A stretch of DNA of 10,361 bases, from NCBI GenBank assembly GCA_021827285.1, contig JAKAWM010000048.1, positions 1 through 10,361 of the forward strand, written 5' to 3'. The stretch comes from Actinomycetes bacterium. GTDB taxonomy: Bacteria; Actinomycetota; Acidimicrobiia; Acidimicrobiales; Palsa-688. Both the position numbers and the translations under genes were made by a program. Below the pieces are notes generated by a model. It saw only the letters and a program-made list of their open reading frames with translations. It searched no databases and was not told where the DNA came from. This document shows, one piece after another, positions 1 to 5,572 of this stretch; within the stretch, counting starts at the first letter, position 1, and the number at the start of each line of letters is the position of its first letter.

Positions 1-8
1 CTCATCGC

Positions 9-446
9 GTGCTGGCAGAGCGGTTGGGAGCGGACGGGCTTAAACGGATCACCGTCCCGCAAGAAGATGCCCGGGTCGTTATCCTTCTAGCCGAGCGCGA
101 CGTCTACGCTGCGGAGTTCTCGGATTATTTCTTGCGCACGCAGGGCTATGAAGTGGTGACCACCCTGGACGCGCAAAAAGCGGAGGAGCAATACGAGGTC
201 AGCGTCCCGCAGGTCGTTGTCCTGGACATGCAGATTTCCGGAGGAGCGGGCCCCGCCCTCTGCCAGGCGCTCAAGGCGCGGGGGCTGGTTTCGGTCCTGG
301 CCGTGTCGACGCTCGGGTCTCGGGACGAGGCTTTCGCGAGCGGTGCTGATGCCTTCCTGCAGAAGCCGCTGGACCCGTTGCAGCTGATTTCCACCGTCCA
401 GGATCTGCTCGTGAGGAGCGCCTTTTTGCGACGGAGCCAAGAGTGA
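9..446 (+). CDS. Receiver-domain (CheY-like) response regulator, 5' end uncertain or partial
   Basis: A phosphoacceptor receiver domain fills residues 22-135 with no output domain after it. Visible features are the beta-1 strand VVILLAE, with Glu29 at one position of the usual acidic pair (the other is Ala28), the phosphoacceptor Asp73 in VVVLDMQ, the switch Ser100/Thr101 in LAVST, and the conserved Lys119-Pro in LQKPLDP. It should therefore be phosphorylatable. The GTG at 9 is the first start in frame, but the frame is open to the left edge, so the protein may begin upstream or be the C-terminal receiver of a longer hybrid protein. Its TGA overlaps the GTG of the KaiC-like gene (GTGA, 443-446), which implies translational coupling and a shared pathway. 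It most likely receives a phosphoryl group from a kinase encoded outside the window. The family call is firm; the start is not. Confidence 0.85.
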   Translation: MLAERLGADGLKRITVPQEDARVVILLAERDVYAAEFSDYFLRTQGYEVVTTLDAQKAEEQYEVSVPQVVVLDMQISGGAGPALCQALKARGLVSVLAVSTLGSRDEAFASGADAFLQKPLDPLQLISTVQDLLVRSAFLRRSQE

Positions 447-1852
447 GGGCCGCGCCGGTCTCGGCACGGGTTATGAGCGGTGCGCCAAATGTCGACCTGG
501 TCCTCGGCGGGGGCTTTCTCGCCAACGCGATCAACCTGGTCATCGGGCCACCGGGAGCCGGCAAGACCATCCTGGCTGAGCAATACCTCTTTAACAATGC
601 CACGAAGGAACGGCCCGGCATCTACCTGGCGACGGTGTCGGAACCGCTCGAGAAGATCCTGCGCTATGGCCAGAGCCTCGGCTTTTTCGACCAGAGAGCC
701 GTGGGGTCGTCCGTTTTCTACGACGACCTTGGCCTAACGATAAACGAGAGCGGTCTTCCGGGCGTCCTGTTGCAGGTTGACCGCCTGCTCAAAGAGCGCC
801 GGCCCGGCATCGTCGTGATCGATAGCTTCAAGGCCCTGCACTCCTACGCGAAGGACCAAGAGGACTTCCGGCGCTTCATGCACGGCCTGGCCGCCAGGTT
901 GTCGGTCCTACCCGTCACGTCATTCTGGGTCGGGGAGTACGGGCGTGACGACGTCACCCAGGCCGCGGAGTTCGCCGTGGCGGATGCCATCGTGTCGCTC
1001 CAGACCGAGCGGGCTGCCGACCGGGAACGGCGGGTGCTCCAGGTCCTGAAGTTGCGTGGGAGCGGCTTCATGAGCGGGCAGCATGCCTATCGTCTCTCCG
1101 CCGAAGGTTTCGAGGTTTTCCCGCGATTGGCCGACCCGGTGGACGTGTCGTCCTACGTGACCGAGCGGCAGCGGCTTTCTTCGGGCATCCCCATCCTGGA
1201 CGAGATGCTCGTCGACGGCTACTGGCGTGGCGCGTCGACGCTGGTGGCCGGTCCCTCCGGTGCCGGCAAGACGCTGATGGGCCTCCATTTCGTCTTCGCT
1301 GGCGCTCGCCTCGGAGAGCCGAGCCTGATTGCCACGTTCCAGGAGAACCCGGTGCAACTGGAGTACATTTGCCAGGGTTTCGGGTGGTCTCTTCGCCACG
1401 ACAACGTCGAGGTGATGTACCGCACTCCCGTGGACGTGTACATCGACGAGTGGGTCTATGACCTCCTGGGCATCGTCGAGAGGTCCCGAGCGAAGAGGTT
1501 GATGATCGACAGCCTCGGAGATTTGAAGGCCGCCGCTGGCGATGACGTCCGCTTCCGCGAATACGTTTATTCCCTGCTGCAGCGCCTCTCGAGGGCCTCC
1601 GTCAGCGTGCTCATGACTCAGGAGGTGGCCCAGCTGTTCGGCGTGACGCAACTCTCCGAGTACGGCATTTCGCACCTCTCCGACAACGTCGTCCTGCTTC
1701 AGTACGTGGCCGGGCAGTCCAGGTTGACGCGCGCCGCCAGCATCTTGAAGACACGCGCCAGCGAGCACGACCCGCACATCCGTGAGTACGACATCACCAA
1801 GGACGGGTTCGCCGTCGGTAAGCCGTTCTCGAACAGCCGGGACCTCTCCTGA
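443..1852 (+). CDS. KaiC-like two-domain RecA-superfamily ATPase
   Basis: The 469-residue protein has two tandem KaiC/RAD55-type ATPase domains. Domain 1 has Walker A GPPGAGKT (35-42), Walker B VVIDS (Asp127) and the subunit-interface motif LKLRG (202-206). Domain 2 has Walker A GPSGAGKT (270-277), Walker B LMIDS (Asp356) and LKTRA (435-439). Aligned from memory to cyanobacterial KaiC, the paired catalytic glutamates become Ser66-Glu67 in domain 1 and Gln300-Glu301 in domain 2. The Ser431/Thr432 phosphosites become Ser410/His411. The protein stops about 50 residues short of KaiC's 519, so the C-terminal KaiA-binding tail is absent. The GTG start overlaps the receiver gene's stop and has GGAG at 433-436; ATG 473 is an alternative. 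No kaiA or kaiB is present. It is probably a signalling ATPase coupled to the receiver protein rather than a circadian oscillator component. Confidence 0.88.
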   Translation: MRAAPVSARVMSGAPNVDLVLGGGFLANAINLVIGPPGAGKTILAEQYLFNNATKERPGIYLATVSEPLEKILRYGQSLGFFDQRAVGSSVFYDDLGLTINESGLPGVLLQVDRLLKERRPGIVVIDSFKALHSYAKDQEDFRRFMHGLAARLSVLPVTSFWVGEYGRDDVTQAAEFAVADAIVSLQTERAADRERRVLQVLKLRGSGFMSGQHAYRLSAEGFEVFPRLADPVDVSSYVTERQRLSSGIPILDEMLVDGYWRGASTLVAGPSGAGKTLMGLHFVFAGARLGEPSLIATFQENPVQLEYICQGFGWSLRHDNVEVMYRTPVDVYIDEWVYDLLGIVERSRAKRLMIDSLGDLKAAAGDDVRFREYVYSLLQRLSRASVSVLMTQEVAQLFGVTQLSEYGISHLSDNVVLLQYVAGQSRLTRAASILKTRASEHDPHIREYDITKDGFAVGKPFSNSRDLS

Positions 1853-1885
1853 CCGTCCCCACCCGGGCAGGCCTACCATGAAAGG

Positions 1886-2377
1886 GTGGACGTAGAGGTC
1901 GTGGTGGAGATCCCCAAGGGGACCCGCAACAAGTACGAGATGGACCACGACAGCGGTGCCATCTGGCTCGATCGCATGCTTTTTACGGCCACCCACTATC
2001 CAGAGGACTACGGCTTTATCCCCGAGACTCTGGCCGAGGACGGCGATCCCCTGGACGCCCTCGTTTTTCTGGAGGAGCCCACCTTCCCGGGCTGCCACGT
2101 CCGGGCTCGGCCGGTCGGGGTGCTATTGGCGAGGGACGAGCATGGTGAGGACGCCAAGATCCTGTGCGTGACGGCCAGCGACCCCCGCCAGGCCGAGATC
2201 GAGGACCTTTCGGACCTCCCTGCCCACTTGCTAGAAGAGATCGCCCACTTCTTCGAGATCTATAAGGCGATCGAGCCCGGCAAGGGTATGACGCCAGCCG
2301 GATGGCAACCCCGTACGGTAGCCGAGACGATCATCGAAGAGGCGCGCCAGCGCTACCGGGAGAGCCACCAGCCCTAA
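1886..2377 (+). CDS. ppa: Inorganic pyrophosphatase, family I
   Basis: Cytoplasmic enzyme that hydrolyses pyrophosphate to two phosphates and so pulls biosynthetic reactions forward, including acyl and nucleotide activation. At 163 residues it has the usual length of the short bacterial family I form. The active-site elements run in the expected order: Glu8 and KYE (17-19), YPEDYGFIPE (38-47), the metal-binding signature DGDPLDA (52-58), GEDAK (87-91, Asp89), DLSDLP (107-112) and FFEIYK (122-127). All the usual metal and phosphate ligands appear to be intact. The GTG at 1886 is the only sensible start; an ATG at 1878 is out of frame and terminates after five codons. It lies 33 bp after the KaiC-like gene and may be co-transcribed with it, with no obvious functional link. 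It converges on the ACP gene downstream. Confidence 0.96.
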   Translation: MDVEVVVEIPKGTRNKYEMDHDSGAIWLDRMLFTATHYPEDYGFIPETLAEDGDPLDALVFLEEPTFPGCHVRARPVGVLLARDEHGEDAKILCVTASDPRQAEIEDLSDLPAHLLEEIAHFFEIYKAIEPGKGMTPAGWQPRTVAETIIEEARQRYRESHQP

Positions 2378-2381
2378 GCCT

Positions 2382-2409
2382 GCCGGCAATCGGCCCTAAG
2401 GCGGCCGGC
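2382..2409. terminator. GC-rich hairpin between convergent ppa and ACP genes
   Basis: GCCGGC at 2382-2387 pairs with GCCGGC at 2404-2409, and an inner GCC (2393-2395)/GGC (2400-2402) closes a CTAA loop. It sits in the 41-bp gap between two convergent stop codons, the place for a bidirectional terminator. There is no T-tract on either strand, so intrinsic termination is only a possibility. CCTAAG occurs three times across the gap (2373, 2395, 2418), and the outer copies contain the two stop codons. Confidence 0.4.
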
Positions 2410-2418
2410 GTCATGGTC

Positions 2419-2709
2419 CTAAGACGTTTGGGCTGAGGTACCCCGAGGCAGGACGAGCCCCGCCACGATGTCGAAGGCCTGGCCCACGGTGCTCATCTGG
2501 GTAGGGTCGACGTCGGGCAAGCGGATCGAGAAGGCGTCGTTCAGTGCCAGGGTGATCTCCACCACGGCCAAGCTGTCAGCGTCGAGGTCTTCTTGCCAGC
2601 GGGCGTCCGGCCTGACCTGGGCCGGATCTATGTCGAGGACTTCGGCGACACAGCTTTGGAAGGTCGCGTACGCCTCGTCACGGTCTATGTGCATCCCCTC
2701 CATCATCAC
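2419..2709 (-). CDS. Acyl carrier protein
   Basis: Small acidic four-helix carrier of 96 residues or slightly fewer. The phosphopantetheine attachment motif is DADSL (43-47), with Ser46 as the modified serine, followed by the acidic helix II segment AVVEITLALND. It would carry growing acyl chains as thioesters for the fatty-acid synthesis enzymes encoded divergently next door. The start is uncertain. In-frame candidates are GTG 2709, ATG 2706, ATG 2703 and ATG 2694, all within 16 bases. A GGAGGGG stretch lies inside this cluster and directly abuts ATG 2694, too close to serve it well, and no strong ribosome binding site precedes GTG 2709. I cannot tell from sequence alone whether it is the main AcpP of FAS-II or a specialised carrier, but divergence from fabI-fabG-fabZ favours a FAS role. 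Confidence 0.88.
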   Translation of the reverse strand: MMMEGMHIDRDEAYATFQSCVAEVLDIDPAQVRPDARWQEDLDADSLAVVEITLALNDAFSIRLPDVDPTQMSTVGQAFDIVAGLVLPRGTSAQTS

Positions 2710-2784
2710 AAAGGCTACATGCTCGGAGCCAACTGGGCAGGCACCCTCCCCCGGGGCGCAGAAAAGCGTCTAAGGTGTCGGCTC

Positions 2785-3561
2785 ATGCCGGCACTCCTCA
2801 CAGGCAAGCGCATCCTGGTGACCGGGGTTCTCACCGACGATTCCCTCGCCTACGGGGTAGCGGAGCTGGCACAAAAAGAGGGGGCCGAGATAGTGCTCAC
2901 TGGAGCGGGGCGGGGGCTGTCCCTGACCCGCCGGGTGGCCAAGCACCTGCCTTCGCCCCCTGATGTCCTGGAACTGGATGTCACCGTCCCCGAGCATATG
3001 GAGGCGGTCGCCGCTGAGCTCCACAGGCGCTGGGGGGCGGTGGACGGCCTGCTCCACGCGATCGGCTTCGCGCCCCCATCCTGCCTGGGTGGCGAGTTCC
3101 TGGAAGCCCCCTGGGAGGACGTCCGCCTGGCCCTGCAGATCTCGGCTTACTCGCTGAAACTCCTGGCGGCTGGCCTATTGCCCCTGTTCAAGGCGTCCGG
3201 TGGCGGCTCCGTCGTGGCCCTTGACTTCGACAACCGGGTGGCCTGGCCAGGCTACGACTGGATGGGGGTGGCCAAGTCGGCGCTCGAGTCAACGGCCCGT
3301 TACCTGGCCCGGGACCTGGGTTCCTACCGCGTCCGGGTCAACCTGGTGGCCGCGGGGCCGGTGCGGACGGTGGCGGCTCGCTCCATCCCTGGCATCCACC
3401 TCATGGAGCAGTTCTGGCAGGAGAGGGCCCCGCTCGGTTGGGACGCCAGCGACCCGGCCCCGGTAGCCAAGGCGTGCGTGGCGCTGCTTTCCGATTGGTT
3501 CCCTGCCACCACCGGAGAGATGGTCCACGTGGACGGCGGCTACCACGCCATGGGGGCCTAA
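2785..3561 (+). CDS. fabI: Enoyl-ACP reductase (NADH), FabI/InhA type
   Basis: Catalyses the last reduction of each fatty-acid elongation cycle, trans-2-enoyl-ACP to acyl-ACP. The 258-residue short-chain dehydrogenase resembles mycobacterial InhA throughout: GKRILVTGVLTDDSLAYG at 7-24 (nucleotide loop), HAIGF (91-95), ALDFD (145-149, Phe148 matching InhA Phe149), then the catalytic pair Tyr157 and Lys164 in GYDWMGVAK, and LVAAGPVRT (187-195). Two differences stand out: Ala92 replaces InhA Ser94, and the substrate-binding loop after residue 195 is about 10 residues shorter than in InhA. ATG 2785 was chosen because AAGGTG (2772-2777) lies 7 bases upstream and the protein begins at the family's normal N-terminus. 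An upstream in-frame extension would run antisense through the ACP gene. The stop is one base before fabG, marking an operon. Confidence 0.94.
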   Translation: MPALLTGKRILVTGVLTDDSLAYGVAELAQKEGAEIVLTGAGRGLSLTRRVAKHLPSPPDVLELDVTVPEHMEAVAAELHRRWGAVDGLLHAIGFAPPSCLGGEFLEAPWEDVRLALQISAYSLKLLAAGLLPLFKASGGGSVVALDFDNRVAWPGYDWMGVAKSALESTARYLARDLGSYRVRVNLVAAGPVRTVAARSIPGIHLMEQFWQERAPLGWDASDPAPVAKACVALLSDWFPATTGEMVHVDGGYHAMGA

Positions 3562-3562
3562 G

Positions 3563-4282
3563 GTGGCCAACCCGGACGGCGAAGGCCGAGTAGTGGTCGT
3601 CACCGGGGGTAACCGGGGGATCGGTCGGGCCATAGCAGAGCGCTTTTTGGCCAGCGGGGACCGGGTGGCCTCGCTTCAGCGCTCGGAGGAGATCGACGGG
3701 GTGCTTTGCCTCGCCTGCGACGTGACCAGGACCGAAGACGTCGACCGGGCGATCGGTGCCGTGGAAGACAAGCTGGGCGCCGTGGAGGTGCTGGTGGCCA
3801 ACGCCGGGATTACAGACGACAAGCTGGTCCTGCAAATGGACGAGGACAGCTTTGAGCGGGTGCTGGACATCAATCTGGTGGGCGCGTTCCGGGTCATAAA
3901 GCGGGCGCTGCCCAAGATGCTCCGGTCCAGGAAAGGGCGCATCATCGTAAACTCGTCGGTCGTCGCCTTTTCCGGCGCCCCCGGACAGGTCAACTACGCG
4001 GCGTCCAAGGCCGGTTTGGTGGGCTTAGCCCGCAGCCTGGCCAGGGAGGTCGGAAGCCGCAACATAACGGTCAACGCCATAACTCCGGGCTTCGTCGAGA
4101 CATCGATGACCGCCAACCTGAGCGAGGCGAGAAGAACCGAGATCCTTGCCAACATACCCCTCAAGCGTTTTGCCCAGCCCGATGAGGTCGCCGGCGTAGT
4201 CCACTGGCTGGCCTCGGACCAAGCCAGCTATGTGACCGGTGCGGTGATCCCCGTTGACGGCGGGCTGGGGATGGGCCATTGA
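3563..4282 (+). CDS. fabG: 3-oxoacyl-ACP reductase, FabG/MabA type
   Basis: NADPH-dependent reduction of 3-ketoacyl-ACP to 3-hydroxyacyl-ACP. It is a 239-residue short-chain dehydrogenase with the glycine-rich motif TGGNRGIG (14-21), ANAG (79-82), Asn104 in INLVG, and the catalytic Ser132, Tyr145 and Lys149 (YAASK). The C-terminal GAVIPVDGGLGMGH is almost identical to the end of mycobacterial MabA (FabG1), and the compact region around residues 40-53 also fits MabA better than E. coli FabG. The GTG start lies one base after the fabI stop, and its TGA overlaps the TTG of fabZ, so the three genes are translated as a tightly coupled unit. In mycobacteria, mabA precedes inhA; here the order is reversed. 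Confidence 0.94.
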   Translation: MANPDGEGRVVVVTGGNRGIGRAIAERFLASGDRVASLQRSEEIDGVLCLACDVTRTEDVDRAIGAVEDKLGAVEVLVANAGITDDKLVLQMDEDSFERVLDINLVGAFRVIKRALPKMLRSRKGRIIVNSSVVAFSGAPGQVNYAASKAGLVGLARSLAREVGSRNITVNAITPGFVETSMTANLSEARRTEILANIPLKRFAQPDEVAGVVHWLASDQASYVTGAVIPVDGGLGMGH

Positions 4283-4737
4283 GCACCGAGGGGCCCGAGG
4301 GCGTGGGCCCCTTGGGCCTGCCCAAGCCGGGCGACCTCCTCCCTCACCGGCCCCCCTTCCTCTTCGTGGACGAGCTCACGGCGATTGACCCGGGTAAGTC
4401 TGCCCGCGGGTACTGGAGGTTGACGGGCGACGAGGCCTTTTTCCAGGGGCACTTCCCTGGGCGCCCCACCCTTCCGGGCGTGCTCATGGTCGAAGCCATG
4501 GCCCAGCTGGGAGGCTTGGCGTTGCTGGCCGATCCTCGCTTTGCTGGCTCGCTGCCGCTCTTTGGGGGCATAGACAAGGCCCGCTTCCGCCGCCAGGTGG
4601 CGCCTGGGGACACCCTGGAGATGGCCGTCGAGCTGGACCAGCTAGGCTCGAGCGCCGGTAAGGGGCACGGTACGGCCAGCGTCGGTGGCAAAGTAGCGGC
4701 CACGGCGGCCATGTTGTTCGTGATCATCCGGCCCTAG
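4279..4737 (+). CDS. fabZ: 3-hydroxyacyl-ACP dehydratase
   Basis: Dehydrates 3-hydroxyacyl-ACP to trans-2-enoyl-ACP, the step between the FabG and FabI reactions encoded just upstream. It is a single hot-dog domain of 152 residues with the family's N-terminal motif LPHRPPFLFVD (21-31), the active-site stretch GHFPGRPTLPGVLMVEAMAQ containing catalytic His58 and Glu72, and the late motif DKARFRRQVAPGD. This is the homodimeric FabZ form rather than the two-subunit HadABC type used by mycobacteria for the same step. The TTG at 4279 was chosen because TTGA overlaps the fabG stop and GGGG (4266-4269) lies about 9 bases upstream. A GTG at 4303 is a possible later start that still keeps the whole domain. 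It is the last gene of the operon; no clear terminator follows. Confidence 0.94.
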   Translation: MSTEGPEGVGPLGLPKPGDLLPHRPPFLFVDELTAIDPGKSARGYWRLTGDEAFFQGHFPGRPTLPGVLMVEAMAQLGGLALLADPRFAGSLPLFGGIDKARFRRQVAPGDTLEMAVELDQLGSSAGKGHGTASVGGKVAATAAMLFVIIRP

Positions 4738-4747
4738 GCGCCGAAGG

Positions 4748-4802
4748 CTTCACCACGCGGTCACCCGCTGTTCACCTAACTGTGGCCGTCCGGTCAGCTG
4801 AG
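4748..4802 (+). promoter_or_regulatory. PHO-box-like tandem 11-bp direct repeats upstream of the response regulator gene
   Basis: Units start exactly 11 bp apart: CTTCACCACGC (4748), GGTCACCCGCT (4759), GTTCACCTAAC (4770), a degenerate TGTGGCCGTCC (4781) and GGTCAGCTGAG (4792). This is the layout of the PHO boxes bound by PhoP/PhoB-class regulators; the Streptomyces unit, as I recall it, begins G-G/T-TCA followed by pyrimidines. The array is 90 bp upstream of the regulator's GTG and in the 154-bp gap after fabZ. GACACT at 4808 has the -10 spacing seen in the other two arrays of this window but is a poor TANNNT match. Confidence 0.6.
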
Positions 4803-4866
4803 CCACCGACACTTGGCGCATCAGCGTCCTTCACCCTGCTTACCAACACCGGCGGTCGTCTGAGGA

Positions 4867-4895
4867 CCACCCGCCCGGGCCACGCCCCCGGGTGG
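4867..4895 (+). other. Hairpin covering the response regulator's start codon
   Basis: CCACCCG (4867-4873) and CGGGTGG (4889-4895) form a perfect 7-bp stem with a 15-nt GC-rich loop that includes the internal palindrome CCCGGG. The candidate GTG start (4892-4894) lies inside the 3' arm, and no ribosome binding site precedes it. The structure could limit translation, or it could mean that the true start is GTG 4904, preceded by GGTGGG. GC-rich DNA forms such stems easily by chance. Confidence 0.3.
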
Positions 4896-5572
4896 GCACG
4901 GCCGTGCTGGTGGCTCACCCAAGCGGTGGGAGCGGCCCTGCCGAGGGGCTGGAGGGCGCCGGGTTCGAGGTCGTCACCGCAACCGAGCCGGCCCCGGCAC
5001 TAGAAGCGGTCAGGTCCAAGCAGGTGGCGGTGGCGCTGGTGGACGAGCACTTCGGCGGGGACGGCCTGCTTTTTTGCCGCCAGCTGTGGGACCGCCACCC
5101 CGGCTTCCCCGTACTCATGGTGGGCCCCGGCGACGAGGACCTGGTGGCGCGGGCGCTGGCCGCCGGGGCGGACGACTACTTGGTCCTGCCGCTCCGGCCC
5201 GCTGAGCTGGTAGCCCGGGTGCGGGCCGTCCTGCGCCGGGTGCCGAGCCTCGCCACCCCGCTGGCGACCGAGGCGATCGTCGTGGGCGACGTGCGCCTCG
5301 ACCCCGAGAGCCACGAGGTGACGCTCGGAGGCTCCCCGGTCCGGCTCCCGCTGCGAGAGTTCCGGCTCCTCCAGCTCCTCTTGGAAAACGCGGGCATCGT
5401 GCTCAGCCGGACCACCCTGCTTTCCCGTCTCTGGGGCCCCGCGGCTCCCCTGGAGGGCACCAGCTTGGAAGTCCACATCCGGCGGTTGCGGGCCAAGATC
5501 GAAGACGACCCGGCTCGGCCCCGCCGCATCGTAACGGTCCGGGGTATCGGCTACCGCTACCAGAACCGCTAG
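4892..5572 (+). CDS. OmpR/PhoB-family response regulator with a degenerate receiver domain
   Basis: DNA-binding transcription factor of 226 residues. The receiver domain (about 4-117) keeps the phosphoacceptor Asp51 in ALVDE and the AGADDYL helix end. The usual acidic pair is replaced by His9-Pro10 (VLVAHPSGG), the switch Ser/Thr by Gly78 (LMVGPG), and the conserved Lys by Leu99 (LVLPLRP). The winged-helix output domain (about 128-224) is canonical: LPLREFRLLQLLLE, the recognition helix SLEVHIRRLRAKIE, and VRGIGYRY in the wing. No sensor kinase gene is adjacent. An 11-bp repeat PHO-like array lies upstream, and pst genes follow beyond the convergent kinase gene, so a phosphate-related role is plausible but inferred. 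The start is GTG 4892 or GTG 4904. The TAG shares a CTAG tetramer with the stop of the opposing gene. Confidence 0.9.
   Translation: MGTAVLVAHPSGGSGPAEGLEGAGFEVVTATEPAPALEAVRSKQVAVALVDEHFGGDGLLFCRQLWDRHPGFPVLMVGPGDEDLVARALAAGADDYLVLPLRPAELVARVRAVLRRVPSLATPLATEAIVVGDVRLDPESHEVTLGGSPVRLPLREFRLLQLLLENAGIVLSRTTLLSRLWGPAAPLEGTSLEVHIRRLRAKIEDDPARPRRIVTVRGIGYRYQNR

Noticed and set aside
443..1852. A complete circadian clock locus
   Set aside because: No kaiA or kaiB is present, the KaiA-binding tail is missing and the phosphosite pair is altered.
1878..1895. ATG 1878 as the pyrophosphatase start
   Set aside because: Out of frame with the enzyme; it reaches a TAG after five codons.
920..2098. A 392-codon open frame on the minus strand opposite the KaiC-like and ppa genes
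   Set aside because: Its translation shows no recognisable domain, and long antisense frames are expected in GC-rich coding DNA; both sense genes have strong family motifs.
2593..2784. A 64-residue N-terminal extension of the enoyl-ACP reductase
   Set aside because: It runs antisense through the 5' half of the ACP gene, has no family similarity, and ATG 2785 has a good ribosome binding site at the family's usual N-terminus.
4829..4845. CTTCACC and CTTACC as a further PHO-like unit pair before the regulator
   Set aside because: They are 10 bp apart rather than 11 and not in register with the 4748-4802 array.
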